A stretch of 22,315 bases of DNA from NCBI GenBank assembly GCA_937894465.1, contig CALCRE010000141.1, positions 1 through 22,315 on the forward strand. Direction: 5' to 3'. This stretch comes from an uncultured Clostridia bacterium. Its GTDB lineage: Bacteria; Bacillota; Clostridia; JAAYHZ01. Under the pieces are notes generated by a model. That model was not told the origin of the DNA, made no database searches, and saw only the letters and a list, made by a program, of their open reading frames with translations. The position numbers and the translations under genes are program-made. This document shows positions 13,251 to 21,486 of this stretch, in pieces; position 1 is the stretch's first letter; every line of letters starts with the position of its first letter.

Positions 13251-13730
13251 TTGGAAAGGAAAGTAATGTCAAAAGAAGAACTTCTGGAAAAGAAGGAATC
13301 TTTGATTAAACAATATAATGCTACACATGCGAAATCGAGGAAACCTGTCATCTTAACCAAGAAGGAAAGAAAAGTCCTTGGCATCGGCAAGGATCAAGGT
13401 CGTGCATCGGTTGACGGCATTCGCATTCCGGCAACCAAAGCCAAATTGGTTATAGATTTGATCAGAGGAAAATCCCTGGATACAGCGTATGGAATCGTAA
13501 ACAACTTACCTAGAGCAGCTTCAGATATTCTTTTCAAGTTGCTACACTCAGCTGAAGCTAATGCAGTAAACAACAATGAGTTGGATAGAGATTTGTTATA
13601 CGTAGCTGAAGTGTATGCAAATCAAGGTCCTACCATGAAGAGGATCAGAGCACGCGCACAAGGAAGAGCAAATAGGATTAAAAAACGCACAAGTAACATA
13701 ACCGTGGTTTTAAAGGAAAAGGATGCATAG
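13251..13730 (+). CDS. rplV: 50S ribosomal protein L22 with long N-terminal extension
   Basis: L22 lines the polypeptide exit tunnel. The core starts near ASVDGIRIPATKAKLVIDLIRGK and includes the tunnel hairpin QGPTMKRIRARAQGRANRI. The core accounts for about 110 residues, the whole length of ordinary L22. About 48 residues precede it, charged and probably helical at first (MSKEELLEKKESLIKQY), then basic. A TTG start at 13251 has AGGAGG 8 bases upstream; ATG 13266 is the alternative. No in-frame start lies between 13266 and the core, so the extension is not an annotation artefact. Confidence 0.93.
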   Translation: MERKVMSKEELLEKKESLIKQYNATHAKSRKPVILTKKERKVLGIGKDQGRASVDGIRIPATKAKLVIDLIRGKSLDTAYGIVNNLPRAASDILFKLLHSAEANAVNNNELDRDLLYVAEVYANQGPTMKRIRARAQGRANRIKKRTSNITVVLKEKDA

Positions 13731-13741
13731 GAGGGTGAAGC

Positions 13742-14404
13742 ATGGGACAGAAAGTTAATCCGCATGGTATGAGAATTGGAATTATCAAGGATTGGGATAC
13801 AAGATGGTATGCTTCAAAGAAAGATTTTTCAAACCTGCTAATAGAAGATGTGAAAATTCGTAAGTATATTAAATCCACTTTATACCAAGCCGGAATTTCC
13901 AGGATAGAAATAGAAAGAGCTGCAAACAAACTCAAGCTGAATATTAGCACCGCAAAACCCGGTATTGTAATTGGAAAAGGCGGAGCCGGTATTGAACAAT
14001 TAAGAAAAGAAGTTGAAGGCCTAACAGGCAAAAACGTCTTGATTAATATCACAGAGGTAAAAAAGCCTGATATCAATGCACAATTGACAGCCGAAAACAT
14101 TACCCAGCAGATTGAGAAAAGAATCACTTACAAGAGAGCAATGAAGCAAGCCATGATGAGAACCATGAAGGCCGGCGCAAAAGGAATTAAGATTCAAGCT
14201 TCCGGACGTTTGAATGGAGCTGAAATTGCCAGAAGAGAGCATTACAGTGAAGGAACTATTCCTTTGCAGACATTGCGTGCCGATATCGATTATGGTTTTG
14301 CCGAAGCTAGCACCACATACGGAAAAATCGGTATCAAAGTTTGGATATTCAAAGGTGAAGTTCTTCCTGTTAACAGGGAAGACAAATCGGAAGGGGGCGT
14401 TTGA
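13742..14404 (+). CDS. rpsC: 30S ribosomal protein S3
   Basis: 220 residues. It begins MGQKVNPHGMRIG and has a type II KH domain with GIVIGKGGAGIEQL, then the C-terminal domain with KIQASGRLNGAEIAR and ending in a basic tail. S3 lines the mRNA entry channel and contributes to helicase activity. GGAGGGTGAAGC precedes the ATG. Confidence 0.98.
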   Translation: MGQKVNPHGMRIGIIKDWDTRWYASKKDFSNLLIEDVKIRKYIKSTLYQAGISRIEIERAANKLKLNISTAKPGIVIGKGGAGIEQLRKEVEGLTGKNVLINITEVKKPDINAQLTAENITQQIEKRITYKRAMKQAMMRTMKAGAKGIKIQASGRLNGAEIARREHYSEGTIPLQTLRADIDYGFAEASTTYGKIGIKVWIFKGEVLPVNREDKSEGGV

Positions 14405-14406
14405 TT

Positions 14407-14844
14407 ATGTTAATGCCCAAAAGGGTTAAATACAGAAAGACTCAAAGAGGAGTCATTAAAGGAAAAGCAAATAAAGGAAACACCATAACCTTCGGTGAAT
14501 ACGGTCTTGTTGCAATGGAACCCGGATGGATTAAAAGCAACCAGATAGAAGCAGCCAGGGTTGCGATGACAAGGTTTACGAACCGTGGTGGTAAAGTTTG
14601 GATTAAGATATTTCCTGATAAACCCATTACTCAAAAACCTGCTGAAACCAGAATGGGTAGCGGAAAAGGCGCACCGGAATATTGGGTGGCAGTCGTTAAA
14701 CCGGGCAGAGTAATGTTTGAAATCGCAGGAGTTCCTGAAGAAGATGCGAAAGAAGCGTTTAGGCTTGCAATGCATAAACTTCCCATTAGATGTAAAGTGA
14801 TTGTGAAAGAAAAGGAAACGGATGGTGAAGCGAATGAAAGCTAG
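14407..14844 (+). CDS. rplP: 50S ribosomal protein L16
   Basis: 145 residues from ATG 14407 (MLMPKRVKYRK), the standard start of bacterial L16; TTG 14401 would add two residues, and ATG 14413 also exists. Conserved stretches include GSGKGAPEYWVAVVKPGRVMFE (here split around W) and EAFRLAMHKLPI. L16 contacts the A-site tRNA. It starts 2 bases after the rpsC stop, with AGGGGG 9 bases upstream, and overlaps rpmC. Confidence 0.97.
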   Translation: MLMPKRVKYRKTQRGVIKGKANKGNTITFGEYGLVAMEPGWIKSNQIEAARVAMTRFTNRGGKVWIKIFPDKPITQKPAETRMGSGKGAPEYWVAVVKPGRVMFEIAGVPEEDAKEAFRLAMHKLPIRCKVIVKEKETDGEANES

Positions 14845-15037
14845 TGAATTAAGAGAAAAGTCAATGGGTGAGCTTAACGAAGAATTGAGAGAGCTTAAAT
14901 CGGAATTGTTCAAACTGAGATTTCAGCACGCAACAAGTCAGTTAGCAAATCCAATGCAGATAAAATCGGTAAAAAAGGATATTGCTCGGGTGAAAACCAT
15001 CATGAGGCAACGTGAGATGGAAGGTATCAAAGCATAA
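14834..15037 (+). CDS. rpmC: 50S ribosomal protein L29
   Basis: 67 residues from ATG 14834 (MKASELREKS), the normal L29 length: two antiparallel helices near the tunnel exit beside L23. The start lies inside the end of rplP (11-base overlap) with only a weak GGTGA in front, suggesting coupling. ATG 14822, preceded by AAAGGAAA, would add four residues and cannot be ruled out. Confidence 0.93.
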   Translation: MKASELREKSMGELNEELRELKSELFKLRFQHATSQLANPMQIKSVKKDIARVKTIMRQREMEGIKA

Positions 15038-15085
15038 TTGTTGCTATTAATCCCTGTACGAGAAAGGGAAGGAGGAAGAAACCAA

Positions 15086-15343
15086 GTGGCTGAAAGAAAT
15101 TTGAGAAAAACCAGAGTTGGAAAAGTTGTCAGTGATAAAATGGATAAGACCATTGTTATATCCATAGAAGACAACGTAAAACACCCTCTGTACAAGAAGA
15201 TCCTCAAAAGGACATATAAACTTAAAGTGCATGACGAGCAAAATCAATGCGGTATCGGAGATAAAGTATTAGTAATGGAAACCAGACCGATTAGCCGCGA
15301 TAAAAGATGGAGACTGGTGGAAATAATCGAGAAAGCCCGTTAA
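15086..15343 (+). CDS. rpsQ: 30S ribosomal protein S17
   Basis: 85 residues from a GTG with AAGGAGGAAG upstream; the open frame extends to 15038 but the added residues are not S17-like. OB-fold protein with KVVSDKMDKTIVI, HPLYKKILKRTYKLKVHDE and PISRDKRWRLVEI, all family signatures. Primary binder of the 5' domain of 16S rRNA. Confidence 0.97.
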   Translation: MAERNLRKTRVGKVVSDKMDKTIVISIEDNVKHPLYKKILKRTYKLKVHDEQNQCGIGDKVLVMETRPISRDKRWRLVEIIEKAR

Positions 15344-15365
15344 ACGGCGATGGGAGGTATTATTT

Positions 15366-15734
15366 ATGATACAACAGCAAACGATGCTTAAAGCCGCCGA
15401 CAATACCGGTGCCAAAGAATTGATGTGCATAAAGGTTCTCGGTGGTTCGGGCAGAAAATATGCAAAAATTGGCGATGTCGTGGTGGCTAGCGTAAAAAGT
15501 GCAACGCCGGGCGGTGTTGTTAAGAAAGGTCAAGTAGTTCGTTGCGTGATCGTACGGACCAAAAAGGAATTGAAGAGAAACGACGGATCATTCATCAAAT
15601 TCGATGAAAATGCCGCTGTTATCATAAGAGAAGATCAAAACCCGATGGGAACCAGAATTTTCGGTCCTGTGGCCAGGGAGCTTAGAGATAAAGACTATAT
15701 GAAGATATTGTCTCTTGCACCTGAAGTACTGTAG
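15366..15734 (+). CDS. rplN: 50S ribosomal protein L14
   Basis: 122 residues, the invariant family length. It begins MIQQQTMLKAADNTGAKE and carries GDVVVASVKSATPGG, FDENAAVIIRE and GTRIFGPVARELR. L14 lies at the subunit interface and is the docking point of the silencing factor RsfS. GGGAGG precedes the ATG. Confidence 0.98.
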   Translation: MIQQQTMLKAADNTGAKELMCIKVLGGSGRKYAKIGDVVVASVKSATPGGVVKKGQVVRCVIVRTKKELKRNDGSFIKFDENAAVIIREDQNPMGTRIFGPVARELRDKDYMKILSLAPEVL

Positions 15735-15751
15735 GGAGGAGGAAACCATAA

Positions 15752-16102
15752 GTGAATATCAAATCACATGTAAAAGTAGGTGACACTGTATTGGTTCTTA
15801 CAGGAAAGGACGAAGGGAAGAAGGGCAAGGTTCTTGAAGTTCTGCCTAAGGACGGTAAAGTGCTTGTTGAAGACGTAAATGTCAGAAAAAAGCATAAGAA
15901 GCCCAGAGGTGCGAACCAACAAGGTGGAATTATCGAACAAGCCAGCCATATACATTTGTCCAACGTAATGCTTGTTTGCCAAAGCTGTAAGCAACCTACC
16001 AGAGTAGGAAAGAGGTTTTTGGATGACGGTTCCAAGGCTAGAGTATGTAAGAAATGCGATGAAATCATCGATATTATCAGTAGCAAAGGAAAAAAGGAAT
16101 GA
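15752..16102 (+). CDS. rplX: 50S ribosomal protein L24
   Basis: 116 residues from a GTG with GGGAGGAGG 9 bases upstream. The N-terminal KOW motif is VGDTVLVLTGKDEGKKGKV. The C-terminal part has paired cysteines, CQSC and CKKC, the zinc-ribbon form of L24 common in Clostridia. Slightly longer than the usual 102-110 because of a Lys-rich tail. Initiator of 50S assembly. Confidence 0.96.
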   Translation: MNIKSHVKVGDTVLVLTGKDEGKKGKVLEVLPKDGKVLVEDVNVRKKHKKPRGANQQGGIIEQASHIHLSNVMLVCQSCKQPTRVGKRFLDDGSKARVCKKCDEIIDIISSKGKKE

Positions 16103-16118
16103 AGGGAGGTTTCGGTAA

Positions 16119-16661
16119 ATGACAAGACTAAAAGAAAAGTATGTGAATGAAGTAATGCCTGCTTTAATGGAAAAGATGAAGTACTCAGGACCGATGCAAG
16201 TGCCCAAGCTTGAGAAAATCGTGATCAATATGGGTCTTGGGGAATTGAAAGAAAACCCGAAAGCCCTTGAATTTGCTATAAATGACTTAATGGTAATAAC
16301 CGGTCAAAAACCTGTGGTTACCAAAGCAAAAAAGTCTGTTGCAAACTTTAAATTGAGACAAGGCATGAATATTGGGTGTAAGGTAACTTTACGGGGAAGC
16401 AGAATGTATGATTTTATGGATAAATTGATCAGTATTGCTCTTCCTAGAGTAAGAGACTTCCGTGGAATAAACCCTGCGTCATTTGACGGTAGAGGAAATT
16501 ACTCTTTAGGAGTCAAGGAGCAGTTGATATTCCCGGAAATCAATTACGATAAGATCGACAAGATTAGAGGTATGGATATCACTATCGTTACAACTGCAAA
16601 AACGGATGAAGAATGCAAAGCTTTACTTGATGCACTCGGAATGCCGTTCCGAAAGAGTTAA
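16119..16661 (+). CDS. rplE: 50S ribosomal protein L5
   Basis: 180 residues, standard length. It begins MTRLKEKYVNEVMPAL, then LEKIVINMGLGE, GQKPVVTKAKKSVANFKLR and the C-terminal RGMDITIVTTAKTDEECKALL. L5 binds 5S rRNA with L18 and contacts P-site tRNA. GGGAGG precedes the ATG. Confidence 0.98.
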   Translation: MTRLKEKYVNEVMPALMEKMKYSGPMQVPKLEKIVINMGLGELKENPKALEFAINDLMVITGQKPVVTKAKKSVANFKLRQGMNIGCKVTLRGSRMYDFMDKLISIALPRVRDFRGINPASFDGRGNYSLGVKEQLIFPEINYDKIDKIRGMDITIVTTAKTDEECKALLDALGMPFRKS

Positions 16662-16673
16662 GGAGGTATGTAG

Positions 16674-16859
16674 ATGGCAAAGAAATCTTTGATCAACAAA
16701 CAAAATAAGACCCCTAAGTTCAGTACACGTTATTATAATAGATGCAAAATTTGCGGCAGGCCGCATGCTTATATACGCAAGTACGGGATATGTAGGATAT
16801 GCTTCAGGGAATTGGCATATAAAGGACAGATCCCCGGAGTACGTAAAGCCAGTTGGTAA
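16674..16859 (+). CDS. rpsN: 30S ribosomal protein S14 type Z (zinc form)
   Basis: 61 residues, the short type with the four zinc-binding cysteines arranged as CKIC and CRIC (CKICGRPHAYIRKYGICRIC). It begins MAKKSLINKQNK and ends near PGVRKASW, as in other type Z proteins. Its presence is typical of Firmicutes. AAGGAGGT precedes the ATG. Confidence 0.98.
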   Translation: MAKKSLINKQNKTPKFSTRYYNRCKICGRPHAYIRKYGICRICFRELAYKGQIPGVRKASW

Positions 16860-16893
16860 GCTGAATGCCAATTTGTGTAAGGAGGTATATTAA

Positions 16894-17292
16894 ATGCAGA
16901 TAACTGACAGTATTGCCGATATGTTGACCAGAATCCGTAATGCAGGTTCTGCTAAGCATGAGTTTGTAGATATTCCGTCTTCAAACAATAAAAAATCCAT
17001 AGCAGAGATATTATTGAATGAAGGTTTCATAAAGAAATATGATATCATTGAGGACGATAAGCAAGGTATCATCAGAATTACACTGAAGTACACCAAGGAA
17101 AAGAAAAGTGTAATCACCGGAATTAAGAGAATCAGTAAACCGGGTCTTAGGGTATATGCTTCAAAGAACGATATTCCTAAGGTGTTAGGCGGTTTGGGGA
17201 TTGCTATTATTTCTACGTCTAAAGGCGTTGTTACCGATAAGGTTGCAAGAGAAAACAACGTAGGCGGAGAAGTTATGGCTTATGTATGGTAA
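16894..17292 (+). CDS. rpsH: 30S ribosomal protein S8
   Basis: 132 residues. It begins MQITDSIADMLTRIRNA and ends GGEVMAYVW, both diagnostic. The C-terminal SKPGLRVYA and ISTSKGVVTDK motifs bind helix 21 of 16S rRNA. In E. coli S8 represses the spc operon by binding near the L5 start; I saw no clear copy of that site here, though I did not fold the region fully. Confidence 0.98.
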   Translation: MQITDSIADMLTRIRNAGSAKHEFVDIPSSNNKKSIAEILLNEGFIKKYDIIEDDKQGIIRITLKYTKEKKSVITGIKRISKPGLRVYASKNDIPKVLGGLGIAIISTSKGVVTDKVARENNVGGEVMAYVW

Positions 17293-17364
17293 TTAAGATC
17301 CGCACCAAGCGTATCTGAAAAGAACCAAAAAGGTTTTCAATATTAAGAACAGGAGGTGTTGAAT

Positions 17365-17907
17365 ATGTCAAGAATCGGTCGTTTACCGGTTAACATCCCC
17401 AGCGGAGTTACGGTTAAGGTAGATAACGATAACATAGTCACAGTAAAGGGGCCTAACGGAACCTTAACACAGGCTGTGCATCCGGATATGACTATTGAAC
17501 AAGAACAAAACACTTTATTAATAAAAAGATCATCAGACAACAAGAAGCAAAGAGCGTTGCACGGATTAACCAGAAGTTTGGTTAATAATATGGTGATCGG
17601 GGTTAAAGATGGATTTTCAAAGAAATTGGAAATCAATGGTGTCGGTTACAGGGCACAGAAACAAGGTAAGAAACTAGTTTTGACCATAGGTTACTCCCAT
17701 CCCGTGGAAATGGAAGAACCGGCCGGAATTACTTACGAAGTACCCGATGCGAATACGATTATTGTAAAAGGTATCGATAAACAACTCGTAGGTGAAATGG
17801 CGGCTAAGATCAGATTCAAACGTCCGCCTGAACCGTATAAGGGCAAGGGAATCAAATATGCAGATGAAATCATCTTGCGTAAAGAAGGAAAAGCCGGTTC
17901 GGCATAA
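17365..17907 (+). CDS. rplF: 50S ribosomal protein L6
   Basis: 180 residues from ATG 17365 (MSRIGRLPVNIPSGV) with AGGAGG 8 bases upstream; GTG 17356 lies in that site itself and is rejected. It has two L6 repeats and the C-terminal signature RPPEPYKGKGIKYADE. Located beneath the L7/L12 stalk near the GTPase centre. A 72-base gap separates it from rpsH and holds only a weak AACC/GGTT hairpin. Confidence 0.97.
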   Translation: MSRIGRLPVNIPSGVTVKVDNDNIVTVKGPNGTLTQAVHPDMTIEQEQNTLLIKRSSDNKKQRALHGLTRSLVNNMVIGVKDGFSKKLEINGVGYRAQKQGKKLVLTIGYSHPVEMEEPAGITYEVPDANTIIVKGIDKQLVGEMAAKIRFKRPPEPYKGKGIKYADEIILRKEGKAGSA

Positions 17908-17941
17908 CGGGGTTTTTTGATAAGAAAGGAGTGAAACCGAA

Positions 17942-18304
17942 ATGTTAAACAAGCCTGATAAAAACAAGGATAGATTAAGAAGGCATGATCGGATAAGAAA
18001 AAAAATATCGGGTACGTCGGATAAGCCGAGATTATGTGTATACCGAAGTTTAAAACATATATACGTTCAAATTGTGGACGACACTACGGGAAATACCTTA
18101 GTAGCTGCTTCAACTCTGGATAAAGAATTAAAAGGCAATTACGGCGGTAATGTTAAGGCTGCTGAAGCTGTTGGAAAATTAACCGCTCAAAAAGCTGTTG
18201 AAAAAGGCATTGTCGATGTAGTATTTGACAGAGGTGGTTACTTGTACCACGGCAGGATCAAAGCGCTGGCCGATGCTGCAAGAAGCGCCGGGTTAAACTT
18301 TTAA
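17942..18304 (+). CDS. rplR: 50S ribosomal protein L18
   Basis: 120 residues. It has RLRRHDRIRKKISGT, RLCVYRSLKHIYVQIVDD and the C-terminal VVFDRGGYLYHGRIKALADAAR, all standard for L18, which binds 5S rRNA with L5. AAAGGAGTGAAACC precedes the ATG. Confidence 0.98.
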   Translation: MLNKPDKNKDRLRRHDRIRKKISGTSDKPRLCVYRSLKHIYVQIVDDTTGNTLVAASTLDKELKGNYGGNVKAAEAVGKLTAQKAVEKGIVDVVFDRGGYLYHGRIKALADAARSAGLNF

Positions 18305-18324
18305 TAAAAAAGGAGGGAAAGTAC

Positions 18325-18825
18325 TTGCAACGCATAAATTCAAATGAAATAGAATTGAAAGAAAAGCTGGTACACGTGAATCGTGTTACCAAAGTTGTAA
18401 AAGGTGGAAGAAACTTTAGATTCAGTGCCTTAGTGGTTGTAGGTGATGAAAACGGCCATGTGGGAGCAGGTTTGGGCAAAGCAGCCGAAATTCCTGATGC
18501 CATCAAAAAAGGTATTGAAGATGCAAAGAAACACTTGATTAAAGTTCCTCTAGTTGAAACGACAATCCCCCATGAGACTATCGGTGAGTACGGAGCAGCA
18601 AGAGTGCTGATCAAACCGGCTAAGCCGGGTACCGGTGTTATCGCCGGTGGTGCAGTTCGTGCTGTCATTGAATTAGCCGGTATCAAAGATATCAAGACCA
18701 AATCTCTGGGATCAAATAATCGAAATAATTTGGTAAATGCCACAATCGTTGCGTTAGCGCAATTGAAAAATGCTGAAGAGGTTGCCAAGCTCAGAGGAAA
18801 AGCTATAGAGGAAATTACAGGGTAG
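18325..18825 (+). CDS. rpsE: 30S ribosomal protein S5
   Basis: 166 residues from a TTG start with AAAGGAGGG upstream at good spacing. The N-terminal double-stranded-RNA-binding fold has KVVKGGRNFRFSALVVVGD and GHVGAGLGKA, and the C-terminal domain has GTGVIAGGAVRAVIELAGI. S5 affects decoding fidelity and lines the mRNA entry. No ATG occurs near this position, so TTG is well supported. Confidence 0.97.
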   Translation: MQRINSNEIELKEKLVHVNRVTKVVKGGRNFRFSALVVVGDENGHVGAGLGKAAEIPDAIKKGIEDAKKHLIKVPLVETTIPHETIGEYGAARVLIKPAKPGTGVIAGGAVRAVIELAGIKDIKTKSLGSNNRNNLVNATIVALAQLKNAEEVAKLRGKAIEEITG

Positions 18826-18838
18826 GAGGATTCTGAAA

Positions 18839-19021
18839 GTGGCAAAGTTGAAAATAACGCAAACAAGAAGTATAATAAAATGCAAAGATAATCAAATCGC
18901 TACTTTGAAAGCCCTGGGGCTTAAGAAGATTGGTAGTGTAGTGGAACAAGAGGATAACGCTGATATTCGAGGAATGATAAATGTAGTTGATCATCTTGTT
19001 AAAGTGGAAGAAATAGGTTAA
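18839..19021 (+). CDS. rpmD: 50S ribosomal protein L30
   Basis: 60 residues from a GTG start, with TAGGAGGA just after the rpsE stop as the ribosome binding site. The pattern KITQTRSIIKCKDNQIATL then GLKKIGSVV and a final VDHLVKVEE matches L30. The gene is absent from some bacteria but typical of Firmicutes spc operons. Confidence 0.96.
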   Translation: MAKLKITQTRSIIKCKDNQIATLKALGLKKIGSVVEQEDNADIRGMINVVDHLVKVEEIG

Positions 19022-19036
19022 GGGAGGTGCGCATCG

Positions 19037-19480
19037 ATGAAATTGACTGATTTGCAGTCCCCTGTAGGCAGCAGAACAGATGGCAAACGTAAAGGCAGAG
19101 GCCATGGTTCCGGAAATGGAAAGACTGCCGGCAGAGGACATAAAGGTCAAAAAGCTCGTTCCGGCGGCGGCACAAGAATCGGTTTTGAGGGTGGTCAGAT
19201 GCCTTTGTATAGAAGAGTTCCCAAGAGGGGATTCAACAACAAAAGGTTTGCTGATGAATATACCGAAGTTTGGCTGTCAGCTCTCAATTACTTTGAAGAC
19301 GGTGCTGTAGTGGATGCACAAGCATTGTTAGATAATAAAATTATTAGTAAATTAAATGACGGTATTGTTATCTTGGGCAACGGTGAAATTGAAAAGAAAA
19401 TTACCGTAAAAGCCAACAGATTTACCAAGACAGCAGCGGAAAAAATCGAAGCTGCCGGTGGAAAGGCTGAGGTGGTATAA
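19037..19480 (+). CDS. rplO: 50S ribosomal protein L15
   Basis: 147 residues. It begins MKLTDLQSPVGSR, then the glycine/basic-rich extension with GRGHGSGNGKTAGRGHKG and RSGGGTRIGFEGGQMPL that threads into 23S rRNA, and the C-terminal globular part ending KIEAAGGKAEVV. GGGAGGTG precedes the ATG. secY starts 1 base after the stop. Confidence 0.98.
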   Translation: MKLTDLQSPVGSRTDGKRKGRGHGSGNGKTAGRGHKGQKARSGGGTRIGFEGGQMPLYRRVPKRGFNNKRFADEYTEVWLSALNYFEDGAVVDAQALLDNKIISKLNDGIVILGNGEIEKKITVKANRFTKTAAEKIEAAGGKAEVV

Positions 19481-19481
19481 C

Positions 19482-20768
19482 ATGGCAGGTACTCTGGAAG
19501 CAATAAAAAACGTATGGAAAATCAAAGAGTTACGCAAAAAGATTTTGTTTACTCTGATGATGTTGCTGATATACAGGATCGGTTCATTTATCCCCATTCC
19601 GGGTTTGCGTGCAGAGGAATTTGCAGCACTGGTTCAAAGGGGACAATTGTTTGGTTTTCTTGATATTGTTTCAGGTGGAGCGTTCCAGAATGCGTCTATC
19701 TTTGCCATGAGTATTACCCCATATATCAACTCGTCCATTATTCTGCAGTTATTGACCATTGCTATTCCTGCTTTGGAAAGATTATCGAAAGAGGGAAATG
19801 AGGGAAGAAAGAAAATACAGCAGTACGTTCGTTATGGAGCGGTGCTGCTGGGATTCTTCCAGGCATCCATGTTATATATTGGAATGAGAGGTGCTATATC
19901 CGACGGCGGATCCGTATTATCCTTTTTTACAGTAACCCTAACATTTACAGCGGGAACAGCATTCTTGATGTGGTTAGGTGAACAGATTACTGAAAGAGGA
20001 ATTGGAAACGGTATCTCTTTGATCATTTTTGCAGGGATTGTGTCCAGAGGACCCCAAGCTGTTGCAACGTTGTATAACTTATATGTAGGAGGCAAACTTG
20101 GTGCCGGTATTCTTGGGATACTCGGAATCATCTTCGTCGTAGCTGTGTTTGTAGCGGTTATAGCTGCTGTTGTATATATACAGCAAGCTGAACGCAGAAT
20201 TCCTATTCAATATGCGAAAAGGGTTGTAGGAAGGAAGATGTACGGCGGACAAAGCACCCATTTACCGATTAAGGTGAATATGTCCGGTGTTATGCCTATT
20301 ATTTTCGCCATGTCAATTATGGCATTTCCCCAAACCATCATTGGATTGGCTGCGCCAAACACGACGAATAAGATCCTTCTTGCTCTATCAAAGCAAGGTG
20401 GACCAATTTACACCATCTTATATGCATTGTTGATCATATTCTTCACTTTCTTCTATAATGTAATCCAATTCAATCCGATTGAAGTGGCTAACAACTTGAA
20501 GAAGAACGGTGGATTTATACCTGGAATCAGGCCGGGAAAACCAACATCTGATTATATTACATCCATTTTGAACAAACTGACTTGGATCGGTGCTATATTC
20601 CTTGCCTTGATAACAATATTTCCCAGCTTAATGGGTATTATATTTAACATCCAGGGTATTTGGTTTGGTGGTACTTCGGTATTGATCTTAGTAGGCGTCG
20701 CTTTGGAAACCGCACAGCAAATAGAATCGCAAATGCTCATGAGGCATTACAAGGGATTCTTAGAGTAA
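19482..20768 (+). CDS. secY: preprotein translocase subunit SecY
   Basis: 428 residues, standard length, with ten predicted membrane helices. It forms the protein-conducting channel with SecE and SecG. Recognisable parts are the plug region FGFLDIVSGGAF with SIFAMSITPYINSSII, the cytoplasmic loops RRIPIQYAKR and GFIPGIRPGKPT used by ribosome and SecA, and the C-terminal helix ending ESQMLMRHYKGFLE. ATG 19482 with GAGGTGG upstream is chosen over an earlier codon at 19458 that would lie inside rplO. Confidence 0.98.
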   Translation: MAGTLEAIKNVWKIKELRKKILFTLMMLLIYRIGSFIPIPGLRAEEFAALVQRGQLFGFLDIVSGGAFQNASIFAMSITPYINSSIILQLLTIAIPALERLSKEGNEGRKKIQQYVRYGAVLLGFFQASMLYIGMRGAISDGGSVLSFFTVTLTFTAGTAFLMWLGEQITERGIGNGISLIIFAGIVSRGPQAVATLYNLYVGGKLGAGILGILGIIFVVAVFVAVIAAVVYIQQAERRIPIQYAKRVVGRKMYGGQSTHLPIKVNMSGVMPIIFAMSIMAFPQTIIGLAAPNTTNKILLALSKQGGPIYTILYALLIIFFTFFYNVIQFNPIEVANNLKKNGGFIPGIRPGKPTSDYITSILNKLTWIGAIFLALITIFPSLMGIIFNIQGIWFGGTSVLILVGVALETAQQIESQMLMRHYKGFLE

Positions 20769-20789
20769 TGTACATTGGCAGGTGATATT

Positions 20790-21431
20790 TTGAAAGTTAT
20801 AATGATGGGACCTCCCGGTAGCGGTAAAGGAACGCAAGCGGAATTGATAAAAAATCACTTGGGGTTACCTCATATCTCTACCGGAGAGATCTTCCGTGAG
20901 AATATACGGAAAAACACACAACTCGGTCAAAGAGCCGGAAAGTATATAGAAAAGGGACAATTAGTTCCTGATGAACTGACATGTGAAATGCTTTTTGATC
21001 GAATAGAAGATGAGGATTGTAAGGAAGGTTATATTCTTGACGGGTTCCCCCGAACCATTGAGCAAGCGGAGAGGCTCGACAAGTATTTGACTGAAAGAGG
21101 ACATAAAATTGACAAAGTGCTCAACATGAGTATTCCTGATCAGGAAGTAATAAGACGTTTAAGTGGAAGAAGGGTATGTTCGAATTGTGAGGAGATTTAT
21201 CACATCGATGACAATCCACCTGCTAAAGAGGGTTTATGCAATGTGTGCGGATCCTCGGTAATACAGAGGAAAGATGATTTGCCTGAAATTATAAAAGCGC
21301 GTCTTGATACTTATTATGAGATTTCCCAACCACTGATCAGTTATTACAACCGGAGCGGTTTGGTAACAATAGTGGATGGAACCATAGGGAAAACGAATGT
21401 AACACGATTCATATTGTCGTTATTTGGTTAA
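20790..21431 (+). CDS. adk: adenylate kinase with zinc-binding lid
   Basis: Converts AMP and ATP to two ADP. The product has 213 residues from a TTG start (MKVIMMGPPGSGKGTQA) with AGGTG 5 bases upstream; an upstream in-frame TTG at 20775 adds five residues atypical of the family. The P-loop is GPPGSGKGT, the AMP site holds STGEIFRENI and DGFPRT, and the lid domain carries four zinc cysteines in CSNC and CNVC, the long Gram-positive form. It follows secY by 21 bases. The usual next gene, map, is missing. Confidence 0.96.
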   Translation: MKVIMMGPPGSGKGTQAELIKNHLGLPHISTGEIFRENIRKNTQLGQRAGKYIEKGQLVPDELTCEMLFDRIEDEDCKEGYILDGFPRTIEQAERLDKYLTERGHKIDKVLNMSIPDQEVIRRLSGRRVCSNCEEIYHIDDNPPAKEGLCNVCGSSVIQRKDDLPEIIKARLDTYYEISQPLISYYNRSGLVTIVDGTIGKTNVTRFILSLFG

Positions 21432-21486
21432 AAAAACTAAAAGCGTTAATAATAGTATGATACAGTTATATGCGGAGGAAATAAGA

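Noticed and set aside
13678..14127. 149-codon minus-strand frame opposite rpsC
   Set aside because: Hydrophobic look comes from reading the complement of a basic protein gene; no start signal.
14410..14913. 167-codon open frame opposite rplP/rpmC
   Set aside because: Shadow of two well-identified ribosomal protein genes, with no family features.
17293..17364. Terminator or promoter between rpsH and rplF
   Set aside because: Only a short AACC/GGTT pairing without a U-tract and no promoter boxes.
18258..18866. 202-codon open frame on the minus strand
   Set aside because: It lies wholly opposite rpsE and neighbours, whose identity is certain. It has no ribosome binding site and a composition typical of an antisense shadow.
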